Source: Roseovarius sp. THAF9
Lineage (GTDB): Bacteria > Pseudomonadota > Alphaproteobacteria > Rhodobacterales > Rhodobacteraceae
Assembly (NCBI RefSeq): GCF_009363715.1
Contig: NZ_CP045404.1
Coordinates: 340,001 to 404,000 of the forward strand
DNA: 64,000 nt
Direction of reading: 5' to 3'
In this document: positions 1 to 11,365 of the stretch, piece after piece
Numbering within the stretch: position 1 is the first letter of the stretch
How the letters are laid out: each line of letters begins with the position of its first letter
The notes under the pieces: model-generated
The model's input: only the letters and a program-made list of their open reading frames with translations
What the model was told of the DNA's origin: nothing
Database searches by the model: none
Translations under genes and position numbers: made by a program

Positions 1-2
1 CG

Positions 3-74
3 AACGCTGGGATCTACAGCAACAACCCGGGCCTTGAAACGGTTCAATTCCGGGTGTCGATCCCCACCAAATAA
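3..74 (+). CDS. possible C-terminal end of a protein gene entering from the left
   Basis: Reading frame 3 is open from the window edge to a TAA at 72-74 and gives 23 residues with a natural composition, including NAGIYSNNPGLETVQ and ending SIPTK. The other two forward frames do not look like protein. The 23S rRNA homology starts only around position 144, so these bases are not rRNA. I do not recognise the family. It could be the tail of a gene that abuts a truncated 23S gene, a coding insertion in the rRNA, or one side of an assembly join. The fragment is very short, so the call is tentative. Confidence 0.35.
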   Translation, partial: NAGIYSNNPGLETVQFRVSIPTK

Positions 75-143
75 CCGGAAACACGTGCTCAAGCAGCGTT
101 CCACACGGTAGCACACATAACGGTTGTCATTAGTGTCCAGTCT

Positions 144-2400
<2,257 letters not shown>

Positions 2401-2490
2401 GATCCAGTAAAAGCCAGATTGGCTTATGCGGATCCAGAAGCCGTACACTTAAACAAGTGTGCTGACTTGGAGTTCAAGGATCTTTCTCGG

Positions 2491-2606
2491 TTTGGTGGTC
2501 ATAGCACGAGCAAAACACCCGGTCCCATCCCGAACCCGGCCGTTAAGTGCCGTAGCGCCAATGGTACTGCGTCTCAAGACGTGGGAGAGTAGGTCACCGC
2601 CAAACC
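2491..2606 (+). rRNA. 5S ribosomal RNA
   Basis: The roughly 116-nt sequence has the 5S hallmarks: an opening TTTGGTGGTCATAGC, the conserved CCCGATCCC-type loop region (here GGTCCCATCCCGAACCCGG), and a closing CACCGCCAAACC that pairs with the 5' end. It lies about 90 nt after the 23S 3' end in the usual 23S-5S order. Ends are set by pairing of the terminal stem and may be off by a few bases. Confidence 0.93.
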
Positions 2607-2709
2607 TAGTAAGATCCTTAGAACTGTATCTCTCTTTCGATTTTCTCCACACGAGACAACATTCTTGACTGTCCTCACGGCACCGTTACCCTTCGCGTGG
2701 GAGACGGGC

Positions 2710-3267
2710 ATGACCAAATCAAAAAACCTGCTGGAAGAAACGCTTGCGGCGGCCATCGTCGATCCGTCGACAGTTGAAACCGATGGCACGCCGAAACTGA
2801 AATACGCGGAAGGGACTCGCGAGCACAAAAGCCGCACCCATGTCGACAATCGCGGCACGGTGACGGAGCTTTTCGATACGCGCTGGAACTGGCATCCCGA
2901 GCCGATCAATTTCGTCTATACCTACACGATCCGGCCGGGTCTGGCGAAAGGCTGGGGCCTGCACAAGGAACACGAGGATCGGTATTTCCTGCTGGACGGT
3001 CGGATGGAGATCGTCTGTTACGACGTGCGCCCCGACAGCAAGACCTACGGCGAGATATCGAAGATCATTCTGTGCCAAGAAAACCCCAGGATCATCAGCA
3101 TCCCGGCCTTCGTCTGGCATGCGAACGTCAATATCGGCAATTCGGATGTGCGGGTTATCAATTTTCCGACGCAGCCCTACGATCACGCCAAGCCGGACAA
3201 GGTGCGCCTGCCGATCAATACCGACCTGATCCCCTATACGTTCCCGCCGGGTATCAACGGCTGGTAG
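2710..3267 (+). CDS. cupin protein of the dTDP-4-dehydrorhamnose 3,5-epimerase (RmlC) type
   Basis: The 185-residue protein has the RmlC-like cupin pattern: NFVYTYTIRPGLAKGWGLHK, then HEDRYFLLDGRMEIV, then IPAFVWHANVNIG, with histidines where the family has its active-site and barrel residues. RmlC epimerises a dTDP-4-keto sugar at C3 and C5; substrate use here is inferred. ATG 2710 is preferred over an in-frame ATG at 2665 because GGGAG lies 8 nt upstream and the extension would run toward the 5S gene. A glycosyltransferase follows after 18 nt, so the pair may serve surface polysaccharide synthesis. No other rml genes are nearby. Confidence 0.78.
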   Translation: MTKSKNLLEETLAAAIVDPSTVETDGTPKLKYAEGTREHKSRTHVDNRGTVTELFDTRWNWHPEPINFVYTYTIRPGLAKGWGLHKEHEDRYFLLDGRMEIVCYDVRPDSKTYGEISKIILCQENPRIISIPAFVWHANVNIGNSDVRVINFPTQPYDHAKPDKVRLPINTDLIPYTFPPGINGW

Positions 3268-3285
3268 GCGGGCGGAGACGGCCGC

Positions 3286-4551
3286 GTGCCACGAACCCTG
3301 ATCCTTTGCCCGACGCATGATCATGCCGACACGCTGTTTGCGTCGGTGGCCAGCGTGCGGGCGCAGCAGGATCCGGATTGGGAACTGGTAGTGATCTGCG
3401 ACGGCGCGCCCGACCGCAGCATCGAGATCCTGGAGGCGACCCGCGCCGCCGACCCGCGCGTGCGCTTTGTCGCGCATCCGAAGGGCGCGCGTCTGGGCGA
3501 AGCCTATCGCGACCCCATCGTGCGTGGATCGGATGCCGAGTTCATCTGCCATATCGGCGATGACGACCTGTGGTGCGACACGCACCTTGGCGTCATGCGG
3601 CGAATGCTGGAGAATGCGGATTACGCGATGCAGGGCACGCTGGAGTGTGAGGCGGGCGGCACATGGGTGTGGAACTTCGCGCATTCCGGCACGAATGGAG
3701 CACGCGCGCTGGCGCATCACGATCCTCCCGCCATTCCGACAGCGGGACTGAACCCCTTTGCCGTGCGGCGCGCCGCCTATGAACGGCTGGAAAGCGGCTG
3801 GAGGCCAGCGCCGCCGGGGCTCGGGTCTGACGTCAACATGTGCGTGCAATATGTGCGGCGGGACGACATGCGCATCGCCAGCAGCGCCGTGACGAGTTTC
3901 GTCAAGCTGCCCTCGCGGCTGAAGCGGCAGGCCTTCAATCCGACGGAACGGCTGATAGACCTGATGCCGGTCTTGGCGCAGATCAATCGCGAAAGTTATC
4001 TGCCCGGATGCCGGCGCGATGCGGTGATCGGCACCCCGGTCATGCGCGCGCTTTATCATGCCGATGCGGGCGCTTGCGCCTCGCTGGAAGCGGCACTTGC
4101 GATGATTGGTATCCGTGCCGTGGCACCACAAGCGGCCCCCGGGATCGTCACCGGTGCCGACATGATGGACGTGCCCTTGACCCCGTCGCAAAGCCTGCAA
4201 TGCCGCATGGCGTGGCTGTTGCTGCGCGTGGGCTGCACCCGGTCCGCAGACCAGGAGCTGGCCGTGACGGCGGCGCAGGGCATAAGCTGGCTTTTGACGC
4301 CCTATCTCGAAACCTGGGGCCAGTATGCGCCGGACCCGGCACTGGAGGCGGCACGGCGTTTGCGCCGCGCGCATGTCGAGACCGAAGTGATGACGGCGTT
4401 CATCATCCGGACCCTGATCCTGCAAAGAGACCTGAGTGCCGCCGAGGCGGAACTGTCGGCTGCGTCGGACACCTGGGCCGATACGGGATGGTTCTTGCAG
4501 ATGCGCGCCTGGTACAGCGATGCCGAACGGCGTAAACCCCGCGACGCGTGA
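3286..4551 (+). CDS. glycosyltransferase family 2 protein
   Basis: The N-terminal half is a GT-A fold domain: LILCPTHDHADTLFASVASV opens the nucleotide-binding strand, CDGAPDRSIEIL follows, and IGDDDLWC supplies the DxD-type metal/nucleotide motif near residue 90. Such enzymes move a sugar from a nucleotide donor to a polysaccharide or lipid acceptor in the cytosol; donor and acceptor cannot be read from sequence. The C-terminal 200 residues are helical and unassigned. The start is GTG 3286 with GGAG 8 nt upstream. It is probably co-transcribed with the cupin gene upstream, and its stop at 4551 is near the DUF2252 start. Confidence 0.8.
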   Translation: MPRTLILCPTHDHADTLFASVASVRAQQDPDWELVVICDGAPDRSIEILEATRAADPRVRFVAHPKGARLGEAYRDPIVRGSDAEFICHIGDDDLWCDTHLGVMRRMLENADYAMQGTLECEAGGTWVWNFAHSGTNGARALAHHDPPAIPTAGLNPFAVRRAAYERLESGWRPAPPGLGSDVNMCVQYVRRDDMRIASSAVTSFVKLPSRLKRQAFNPTERLIDLMPVLAQINRESYLPGCRRDAVIGTPVMRALYHADAGACASLEAALAMIGIRAVAPQAAPGIVTGADMMDVPLTPSQSLQCRMAWLLLRVGCTRSADQELAVTAAQGISWLLTPYLETWGQYAPDPALEAARRLRRAHVETEVMTAFIIRTLILQRDLSAAEAELSAASDTWADTGWFLQMRAWYSDAERRKPRDA

Positions 4552-4619
4552 CGCCGGACATTGGAGCTGGAACTTTCGCCCGGGCTGCATCGTTGACAAG
4601 CGACCAGGAAGGGGACGCG

Positions 4620-6047
4620 ATGGCCAAGGCGAAATCAGGAAACTCCAAGAAAGTCGAGCCGCCAGAGCCGCCGGAAAAGTCGATCGATGACCGTTATGAG
4701 CGGCGATCCAAGGCCTTTGCGCGGCTGAGCGCGGGCATTGCTGCGGGAAAGTATCTTGTCCCGCCAAAGTTTCTGGAAGGCCAGGCGCGCCGGCTTCACG
4801 TGCGAACGACGATCCGGGAAGATCATTCCGCGCGAATCTCGGAAAGCTCGAAAGAAGCGCAGGACAAGTTCGACAAGCTGTCGGACGGCCTGTTTCATTT
4901 TTTCCGGGGCACGGCGTTGCTCTTCTATCGCGACATGGCGGGCGAGGATGGCCACATGCCCACGGTGATGGCGCTGGGGGATGTGCATCCGGAGAATTTC
5001 GGCGTCATGCCCGACCGGAACGGGGCGCCGATTTTTGGCGTGAACGATTTCGACGAGACGACCTATGCGCCGTTCAGCTGGGACATCAAGCGCGGCGCCG
5101 TGGGTTTTTGGATCGCGGCGCTGGAAGAAGGCGATCTCAAGCCGAAAAAGGCACGCAAGATCGTTCGAAAATTCGTCCAAGGCTACGCTTTGGCCATGCA
5201 GCGTTACGCCAACAAGTCGACGGAAAGCAACGATGCCTACCGTATCGACAATTCGCCGAAGGTCATCCAGCGGCTGTTCGAGCAGGCGTGGGAGGAGCGC
5301 AAGGATTGGCTTTGGGATGACTACCTGACGCCGAACGGCCGTGGCTTTCGGTCGGATGACGAGTTGCAGCCGCTGTCGACCGAAGTCGACAAGTTCCAAA
5401 AGGCGATCAACGACTTGGCCAGGTCCAACGGTATCGACGCGCCGGATCGCGCCGGGGAGCTGAAGGTCAAGGACGTCTGCGTGCGGCACGGCCAAGGCAC
5501 GGCCTCGCTTGGCTTGCCACGGTATTACGTGCTGATCGAAGGGCCGTCGCAGGATGCGACCGACGACATTATTATCGAGTTCAAGGCCGCGCGCCGGTCA
5601 GCACTGGACGGGTTGACGCCGCCCAACGCATTTGATGCCGGAAAGCAGGCCGAGCGGATAAAGCACGGGCAGCGCGTGCAACTCGCGCATGGCGATATCT
5701 TTTACGGCGCTGTCGAGATCGACGGCAAAAGTTTCATGAGCCGCGAGCGGGCGCCGTTTCGCGATGACATCGACCTTGATGACCTGAGCTTCAAGTCGTG
5801 GAAGCATTATGCGAAGGTCTGTGGCGCTGCGCTGGCGCAGGCGCATGCGTTATCGGACGACTTGGGGCGAATCGATTACGACGTCGAGCCGTCTATCATG
5901 GACGCTATCTCGCCTTTGGAATTGTTCGTCGATGACATCGTCCGATTCACCGAGGAAGCGGTCGAGCGGCTGGAGCGCGACCACGCGTTTTTCCGTGAGG
6001 ACCACAAGCATGGGGCATTTGACAGTCTTGATGTCGTGTTCCGGTGA
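4620..6047 (+). CDS. DUF2252 family protein
   Basis: This 475-residue soluble protein carries the DUF2252 signature: a kinase-fold-like region with GDVHPENFGVMP, followed by FGVNDFDETTYAPFSWDIKR and a late LAHGDIFYGAVE segment. The GDxHxxN and NDFDE motifs recall the catalytic loop and metal-binding loop of aminoglycoside phosphotransferase-like kinases. The family has no established substrate as far as I know. ATG 4620 with AGGAAGGGG upstream is preferred; an in-frame GTG at 4548 would overlap the glycosyltransferase stop. The N-terminus is lysine- and proline-rich. It is the last of three genes between 5S rRNA and the initiator tRNA. Confidence 0.82.
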   Translation: MAKAKSGNSKKVEPPEPPEKSIDDRYERRSKAFARLSAGIAAGKYLVPPKFLEGQARRLHVRTTIREDHSARISESSKEAQDKFDKLSDGLFHFFRGTALLFYRDMAGEDGHMPTVMALGDVHPENFGVMPDRNGAPIFGVNDFDETTYAPFSWDIKRGAVGFWIAALEEGDLKPKKARKIVRKFVQGYALAMQRYANKSTESNDAYRIDNSPKVIQRLFEQAWEERKDWLWDDYLTPNGRGFRSDDELQPLSTEVDKFQKAINDLARSNGIDAPDRAGELKVKDVCVRHGQGTASLGLPRYYVLIEGPSQDATDDIIIEFKAARRSALDGLTPPNAFDAGKQAERIKHGQRVQLAHGDIFYGAVEIDGKSFMSRERAPFRDDIDLDDLSFKSWKHYAKVCGAALAQAHALSDDLGRIDYDVEPSIMDAISPLELFVDDIVRFTEEAVERLERDHAFFREDHKHGAFDSLDVVFR

Positions 6048-6098
6048 GTTGTGCCGCAAGTCTTGTTAAAAAAATGTAATAAATGCCGACGCGGCCCC

Positions 6099-6127
6099 TT
6101 GCAGAGGTCACGGCGCAGGAGTAGATA
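6099..6127 (+). promoter_or_regulatory. sigma-70 type promoter of the initiator tRNA gene
   Basis: TTGCAG at 6099-6104 and TAGATA at 6122-6127 are separated by exactly 17 bp, and the tRNA starts 12 nt after the -10 box. The tRNA therefore does not need read-through from the rRNA operon. Confidence 0.65.
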
Positions 6128-6138
6128 CCCGCCATTGG

Positions 6139-6215
<77 letters not shown>

Positions 6216-6237
6216 ACTTAATCTGACCAAGAACAGA

Positions 6238-6261
6238 AAAAGCGCCCTTTGGGGCGCTTTT
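6238..6261 (+). terminator. Rho-independent terminator after tRNA-fMet
   Basis: AAAAGCGCCC pairs with GGGCGCTTTT around a 4-nt TTTG loop, with T residues continuing at the 3' side. It sits 23 nt after the tRNA. Confidence 0.8.
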
Positions 6262-6376
6262 CTCGTTCAGGCTATCGGCAGTGATAATTTTGGCAGGGTC
6301 TTCATGAAGTGTCACCGCAAGCCTGTCTCCGGCGCTCTCGTCTGGACGGACAGCCGGGGAAGACAACACCCGCTGC

Positions 6377-6402
6377 AAAAAAGCCGCCCCGAAGGGCGGC
6401 TT
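6377..6402 (-). terminator. Rho-independent terminator of the binding-protein operon
   Basis: AAGCCGCCC and GGGCGGCTT form a 9-bp stem with a CGAA loop (6381-6402). On the minus strand it is followed by a run of six T (complement of 6377-6382). It lies just past the stop of the gene ending at 6428. Confidence 0.85.
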
Positions 6403-6427
6403 TCGCGTTTCGATTCGGTGGCCGACC

Positions 6428-7564
6428 TTACATCTCGCACTCTTCGACGTAGACGTTGGAGTGATCCTCCAGCGCGGTGTCGATGATCTTGTTGGTGTAG
6501 ACGTCGCCCTCCTTGATCACCTCGCGGACATAGATGTCCTGTACGGGGTGGTTGTTTGACGAAAACTCGAAATCGCCCCGCGTGGACTCGAAATCGGCCT
6601 CTTTCAGCGCGGCGCGGAACGCATCGGCGTCCGCTACGTCCGCCTTGGACATGGCCGACAGCAGCAGGTTCGCGGTGTCGTAGCCTTGAGATGCGTAAAG
6701 CGAGGGCAAGCGGCCGTATTCTTCCTGGAAGGCGGCGACGAATTCCACATTCGCCTCGTTGTCGAGGTCCTTGTTCCATTGGCTGGTGTTCTTGACGCCC
6801 ATCGCCGCATCGCCAACGGCCTGCAGGATGCCCTGATCAAAGCTAAACGCAGGGCCGACGACCGGCAGGTCCACGCCGCTGTCGGCATATTGCTTGAGGA
6901 ACGAGATGCCCATCCCGCCCGGCAGGAAGAAGAATACGCTGTCGGCGCCCGAGGCGCGGATCTGGGCGATCTCGGCGGCATAGTCGGTCTGGCCCAGCTG
7001 GGTAAAGACCTCGCCTGCCAGCTCACCCTCGTAGATGCGCTTGTAGCCGGTCAGCGCGTCCTGCCCCGCGGGATAGTTAGGCGCGAGGATAAAGCTGTTC
7101 TCGAACCCGGCAGAGTTGGCATAGCCGCCCGCGGCCTCGTGCAGGTTGTCGTTCTGCCACGCCACGTTGAAATAATTGGGGTTGCAGCCCTTGCCGGCCA
7201 GCGCCGAGGGGCCCGCGTTGGGAGACAGGTAGAACTTGCCCTGCGCGGTAGCGGCGGGCACCACGGCCATGGCGAGGTTCGACCAGATGATGCCGGTCAG
7301 CACATCGACCTTTTCGGACTGGATCATCTTGTCGGCCAGTTGCACGGCGATATCGGGCTTGCGCTGGTCATCCTCGACCACGACCTCGATACCCTCGTTG
7401 CCCGACATCTTGACCGCCAGCAGAAAGCCGTCGCGCACGTCGATGCCAAGGCCGGCGCCGCCGCCCGACAGCGTTGTGATCATGCCCACCTTCACGCCCT
7501 CGGCATGGGCCATCGCGCCAAGCGCGGTCATGGCCGTCGCGGCCAGGATGGATTTCAGTTTCAT
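6428..7564 (-). CDS. ABC transporter substrate-binding protein, branched-chain amino acid (LivJ) type
   Basis: The 378-residue protein begins with a signal peptide (MKLKSILAATAMTALGAMAHA) and then the type I periplasmic binding fold: VKVGMITTLSGGGAGLGIDV, a DDQRKPDIAVQLADKMI region, and a late SLYASQGYDTANLL segment. Family members bind amino acids, amides or aromatic compounds in the periplasm and hand them to a LivHMFG-type permease. No permease or ATPase gene is within the window, so it may serve a remote transporter or act as a sensor. It lies 22 nt after a stand-alone RAM-domain gene and ends at a strong terminator. RBS GGGAGAGG precedes the ATG. Confidence 0.85.
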   Translation of the reverse strand: MKLKSILAATAMTALGAMAHAEGVKVGMITTLSGGGAGLGIDVRDGFLLAVKMSGNEGIEVVVEDDQRKPDIAVQLADKMIQSEKVDVLTGIIWSNLAMAVVPAATAQGKFYLSPNAGPSALAGKGCNPNYFNVAWQNDNLHEAAGGYANSAGFENSFILAPNYPAGQDALTGYKRIYEGELAGEVFTQLGQTDYAAEIAQIRASGADSVFFFLPGGMGISFLKQYADSGVDLPVVGPAFSFDQGILQAVGDAAMGVKNTSQWNKDLDNEANVEFVAAFQEEYGRLPSLYASQGYDTANLLLSAMSKADVADADAFRAALKEADFESTRGDFEFSSNNHPVQDIYVREVIKEGDVYTNKIIDTALEDHSNVYVEECEM

Positions 7565-7586
7565 GGTTTCCTCTCCCTTAGAAGTA

Positions 7587-7823
7587 TCAGAACGCCTTGA
7601 ACGTCAGGGTCGTCTCGGTGCGTTCGATATTGTCGATTGTCGCGAGGTTCTCGTTGATGAATTTGCCCACGTCTTCGCCGTCGGGGACATACAGCTTCAA
7701 GAGCAGGTCAAACGGCCCGGAGGTGGAATAAAGCTCGGAATGGATTTCGCGCAGAGCGATGTCCTCGGCAACCTGATAGGAGGTGCCGGGGCGGCAGCGG
7801 ATATTCACGAAGAGTGGGCGCAT
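7587..7823 (-). CDS. stand-alone Lrp/AsnC effector-binding (RAM) domain protein
   Basis: At 78 residues it consists only of the alpha-beta RAM domain found at the C-terminus of Lrp/AsnC regulators; the DNA-binding helix-turn-helix is absent. The sequence MRPLFVNIRCRPGTSYQVAE and the SGPFDLLLKLYV segment fit the family. Such proteins form dimers or octamers that bind amino acids. It is the first gene of an apparent two-gene unit with the LivJ-type binding protein 22 nt downstream, which suggests a link to the same ligand (inference). GGGAGACC lies upstream of the ATG. Confidence 0.8.
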   Translation of the reverse strand: MRPLFVNIRCRPGTSYQVAEDIALREIHSELYSTSGPFDLLLKLYVPDGEDVGKFINENLATIDNIERTETTLTFKAF

Positions 7824-7908
7824 GTGATGGGTCTCCCGATCGGCTGGGGCCTATTTAGAGCGGTTTTCGGTGCGGATGGAAATGGCGAATTTCGTGCGCC
7901 GTTTCGGA

Positions 7909-8334
7909 TCACTCCGGCACATGCCGCGCGCGCGCCCCGCGTTCGATGGCCGCCGCGTGCAGCCGGTCGATGTTCAGTTGGTACCGGATCTCGCCCAGAA
8001 AGCGCAGTTCGGTCTCGTCCAGCAGGCCGTCGGAGGCGGCCACGTCGCAGGCCAGCGCATAGGCGGTCTCGAAAAGGCGCTCGGGCAGGTTGTCGGTGAC
8101 AAGGCCGAAAAGCGCGTCCAGCCCGTCCTCTTCGGCAAAGAGGTCGAACACCATCTGCGACACGGTCTTCATCCTGTCGGCGTCGTAGGTCGCAAAGATC
8201 GGCAGGTTGTCGATGGCGCTTTCGATCTTGACCAGCTCGGCGGTGCGGATCTCTTCGTCCGAGGCCGACACGGCGATCATGACCGCCACGAGGCAGTCCT
8301 GCGGGGTAAGCGGGTGAGAATCCTGGTCGGTCAT
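7909..8334 (-). CDS. TerB family tellurite resistance-type protein
   Basis: This is a 141-residue all-helical acidic protein. LTPQDCLVAVMIAVSASDEEI and CDVAASDGLLDETELRFL are the two repeated TerB/DjlA-like helical units, each with the acidic SD-x-E pattern thought to bind metal. Lone TerB proteins are common in alphaproteobacteria and their role is not settled; tellurite resistance itself usually needs other ter genes that are not here. It lies 85 nt upstream of the RAM-domain gene on the same strand and diverges from lysK. Confidence 0.75.
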   Translation of the reverse strand: MTDQDSHPLTPQDCLVAVMIAVSASDEEIRTAELVKIESAIDNLPIFATYDADRMKTVSQMVFDLFAEEDGLDALFGLVTDNLPERLFETAYALACDVAASDGLLDETELRFLGEIRYQLNIDRLHAAAIERGARARHVPE

Positions 8335-8448
8335 GCGCTGTCCTTAAAGGGTCTTCATGCGGCGCAGAATATTGACTGTCCGGGGGCGGAGCAATAGGAA
8401 CCGAGGCGGCCCGCCATTTGCGCGGGCCTCAACCGTTGGAGACCGATC

Positions 8449-10023
8449 ATGTCCGAACTGCGCGACGCCGCGATGAGTGCGAAAGCCTGGCCCTTTGAAG
8501 AAGCGCGCCGGCTGCTCAAACGGTATGAAAAGGCGCCGCCCGAGAAGGGATATGTTCTGTTCGAGACCGGCTACGGCCCCAGTGGCCTGCCGCATATCGG
8601 GACCTTCGGCGAGGTTCTGCGCACGACGATGATCCGCCACGCGTTCCAGCAGATCAGCGATATCCCGACGCGGCTGTTCTGCTTTTCAGACGACCTGGAC
8701 GGGATGCGCAAGGTGCCGGGCAACGTGCCGAACCAGGAAATGCTGCAAGAGCATCTGCAAAAACCGCTGACCAGCGTGCCGGACCCGTTTGGCGAGTTCG
8801 AGAGCTTCGGGCACCACAACAACGCCATGCTGCGCCGGTTCCTGGATACGTTCGGGTTCGAGTACGAGTTCTATTCTGCCACCGATTTCTACAAGTCCGG
8901 GCAGTTCGACGCGACGCTGCTGCGCGCGGCCGAGCGGTATGACGATATCATGAAGGTGATGTTGAAGAGCCTGCGCGAGGAGCGACAGCAGACCTATTCC
9001 ATTTTCCTGCCGCTGCATCCCGAGACGGGGCGCGTCCTCTACGTGCCGATGAAGAACGTCGATGCCGCCAAGGGCGAGATCACCTTCGACGACGAGGATG
9101 GCCGCGAGTGGACCCTGCCGGTGACCGGCGGCAACGTGAAGCTGCAGTGGAAGCCCGATTTCGGCGCGCGCTGGGCCGCGCTGGGCGTGGATTTCGAGAT
9201 GTACGGCAAAGACCATTCCACCAACACGCCGATCTACGACAAGATCTGCGAGATCCTGGGCACGCCCGCGCCGGAGCATTTCACCTACGAGCTGTTCCTT
9301 GATGACAAGGGGCAGAAAATCTCCAAGTCGTCGGGCAACGGGATCAGCATCGACGAATGGCTGAGCTATGCCAGCACCGAAAGCCTGTCCTATTTCATGT
9401 ACCAGAAGCCGAAGACGGCCAAGCGGCTGTTCTTTGACGTGATCCCGCGCGCGGTGGACGAGTATCACCAGCAATTGCGCGCCTATCCCGGCCAGGATGC
9501 GGCGGGCAAGCTGAACAACCCGGTGCATCACATCCACAACGGCGACGTGCCCGAAAGCCGGATGGTGGTGTCGTTTGCCATGCTGCTGAACCTCGCCTCG
9601 GTTGCCTCGGCCCATGACAAGGAAACGCTATGGGGCTTCATCAACCGCTATGCGCCCGATGCCAGCCCCGAGACGCATCCAGACCTCGATGCCGCGGCAG
9701 GCTCGGCGGTGAAGTACTACGAGGATTTCGTCGCACCGACCAAGACCTACCGCGCACCCTCCGAGCTGGAGCGCGAGGCGTTGACCGACCTGCGCGACCA
9801 ACTGGCCGCCTATGACGGCCCGGTCGAGGACGAGGCGCTGCAATCCATCGTCTACGCCGTGGGGCGTGACCGATTCGATCCGCTGCGCGACTGGTTCAAG
9901 GCGATCTACGAGACGCTGCTGGGCGCAAGCCAGGGGCCGCGGTTCGGCGGGTTCATCGCACTCTACGGTGTTGACGAAACCGTGGCGTTGATCGACCGTG
10001 CGTTGGCGGGCGAGCTGGCTTGA
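8449..10023 (+). CDS. lysK: lysine--tRNA ligase, class I
   Basis: The 524-residue cytosolic enzyme charges tRNA-Lys with lysine. It has the class I signatures: a HIGH-type motif in [13 protein letters not shown] near residue 47 and KISKSSGN near residue 292. Class I LysRS is typical of archaea and many alphaproteobacteria, in place of the class II LysS of most bacteria. The ATG at 8449 follows GTTGGAGACCGATC. Length and domain order match the family. A small GC hairpin lies just past the stop at about 10036-10055. Confidence 0.96.
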   Translation: MSELRDAAMSAKAWPFEEARRLLKRYEKAPPEKGYVLFETGYGPSGLPHIGTFGEVLRTTMIRHAFQQISDIPTRLFCFSDDLDGMRKVPGNVPNQEMLQEHLQKPLTSVPDPFGEFESFGHHNNAMLRRFLDTFGFEYEFYSATDFYKSGQFDATLLRAAERYDDIMKVMLKSLREERQQTYSIFLPLHPETGRVLYVPMKNVDAAKGEITFDDEDGREWTLPVTGGNVKLQWKPDFGARWAALGVDFEMYGKDHSTNTPIYDKICEILGTPAPEHFTYELFLDDKGQKISKSSGNGISIDEWLSYASTESLSYFMYQKPKTAKRLFFDVIPRAVDEYHQQLRAYPGQDAAGKLNNPVHHIHNGDVPESRMVVSFAMLLNLASVASAHDKETLWGFINRYAPDASPETHPDLDAAAGSAVKYYEDFVAPTKTYRAPSELEREALTDLRDQLAAYDGPVEDEALQSIVYAVGRDRFDPLRDWFKAIYETLLGASQGPRFGGFIALYGVDETVALIDRALAGELA

Positions 10024-10084
10024 TCCACGTCAAGGCTTGCCGTTCGCGGCAGGCTAGACTGGGGAAAAGACAGGGAGCAGGACC

Positions 10085-10483
10085 ATGATCAGATCAATCA
10101 CCCTCGCCGCGTGCCTCTTGGCCGGGGCGGCGACCGCGCAGGAGTCGATGCCCGAACCCGAAGAAGGGCGCGCGATCTTCGAGGAGAACTGCGCCGTCTG
10201 CCACGGTAGCAGCGGCATGGGCAACGGGCCGTGGGCAGGCTCTTACAACCCATCCCCTGCCGACCTGACGGCGCTGAAGGAGGATGGCGTGTTTTCCCGC
10301 ACACGGGTCCTGTCGGTGATCGACGGCTATAATCGCACCGGCCTGCCGGGGCACGAGATGCCGGAGTTCGGCCTGCTGCTGCAGGGCGACACTGTGCCGG
10401 TGGACGTGGGCGACGGGGTGATGACACCGACGCCGCGCCCGTTGGCGGCCTTGCTGTTCTATATCGAAAGCATCCAGGACTAG
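10085..10483 (+). CDS. periplasmic c-type cytochrome
   Basis: This is a 132-residue protein with a signal peptide (MIRSITLAACLLAGAATAQ) and a single CAVCHG haem-attachment motif near residue 38. A methionine in GHEMPEFG near residue 99 is the likely distal ligand. It is a class I monohaem cytochrome c for periplasmic electron transfer; the partner is unknown. GGGAGCAGGACC precedes the ATG. Its stop and the stop of the convergent lipoprotein gene share the palindrome CTAG at 10480-10483. Confidence 0.85.
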   Translation: MIRSITLAACLLAGAATAQESMPEPEEGRAIFEENCAVCHGSSGMGNGPWAGSYNPSPADLTALKEDGVFSRTRVLSVIDGYNRTGLPGHEMPEFGLLLQGDTVPVDVGDGVMTPTPRPLAALLFYIESIQD

Positions 10484-11163
10484 ACCCGGCAGATCCCGTT
10501 CAGCTCGACCCCGTCCCACGGCAGCACGACCTTGTCGGGGATGGTCAGCTTGCCCAGCGGGAACGCGCCTTCGAGCAATGATTTCAATCGCTTGGTGCGC
10601 GGCGCCCCGGGGTCCAGCGTGGCGCAGCAGACATATTCCTCGACGATCGAGGCCTGCTGTTCATAGCCGAAGTCGAGGAACCGCGTCTGCGTGTCGATGT
10701 CGAAAAGGTAGGGGTCGTCGCTGACCTGATGCTCGCGCACGGCCTTGAGCGGGCTATAGCCGGTCTGAGCGCGGTTTTGCCATTGCCAGACATGGGTCAT
10801 CTCGTGGGCAAAGAGCATCGCCTCGACCAGGTAGAACCGCTCGTCATAGTCGGGCAGGTAATCCTTCAGGTACCAGTCTTTTGAATAGAAAACCTTGCTG
10901 AACAGCACGAAGGCGGCGGGGCTGACGGTGACCTCCTTGGTCTCCTCGGCCTGGGGCGGAAAGATGCGCTCGCGGCAGGCAAGGCGGGGGCGTTTCTTGC
11001 GGGTATAGGTGGTCTTGCCGATCAGGGCCCCCTCGACCAGCCGGATGCGGCCCGTGTCGATGGAGGGCCCGTGGATCTGCTGGGTGAAGGCTTTCTCGGT
11101 GTCCGTCAGGGGACGGCCACAGGAGATCAGGACAGCGAGAGAGAGCAGGAAAAGCCAGCGCAT
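10480..11163 (-). CDS. lipoprotein with an HEMTH zinc-metallopeptidase motif
   Basis: Starting at the ATG at 11163 gives a 227-residue protein with a lipoprotein signal MRWLFLLSLAVLISCG. Cysteine would be lipidated after cleavage. Near the middle, MLFAHEMTHVWQWQ has the HExxH zinc motif, with later acidic residues (SIVEEYVCC) that may provide the third ligand. Similar roseobacter proteins are usually left as hypothetical or labelled Vgr-related; I see no link to type VI secretion here. An upstream in-frame start would add 29 residues before the signal peptide, which is unlikely. Peptidase activity is inferred from the motif only. Confidence 0.7.
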   Translation of the reverse strand: MRWLFLLSLAVLISCGRPLTDTEKAFTQQIHGPSIDTGRIRLVEGALIGKTTYTRKKRPRLACRERIFPPQAEETKEVTVSPAAFVLFSKVFYSKDWYLKDYLPDYDERFYLVEAMLFAHEMTHVWQWQNRAQTGYSPLKAVREHQVSDDPYLFDIDTQTRFLDFGYEQQASIVEEYVCCATLDPGAPRTKRLKSLLEGAFPLGKLTIPDKVVLPWDGVELNGICRV

Positions 11164-11273
11164 GTCCGGCAGGTTAACGGGGGATGAATGGACCGGATAG
11201 AGGGAATGTGAACCACGGCCCGAATCGCGCCCGTTCGCCTTGGTTAACAAGGGGATTGGGGGCGAAACGGAGG

Positions 11274-11339
11274 GTCGGTATCGCGTCGGTATCCGAGTGG
11301 TATTGCGACGGTGCGGTTTTCGGGATTTGCCGGGGTTAA
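11274..11339 (+). repeat. dispersed repeat family 2, copy 1
   Basis: This 66-bp stretch (GTCGGTATCGCGTCGGTATC ... GGGTTAA) is about 90% identical by eye to the reverse complement of 52577-52642. It lies in the 550-bp gene-free spacer between the lipoprotein gene and the low-GC gene. Confidence 0.75.
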
Positions 11340-11365
11340 CGGGGCGTGCGGTGGTTTTGGTGGCG

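Noticed and set aside
2719..4767. 682-codon open frame on the minus strand
   Set aside because: It is antisense to three well-supported genes, is Arg/His/Gly-rich and shows no domain pattern; a GC-rich shadow frame.
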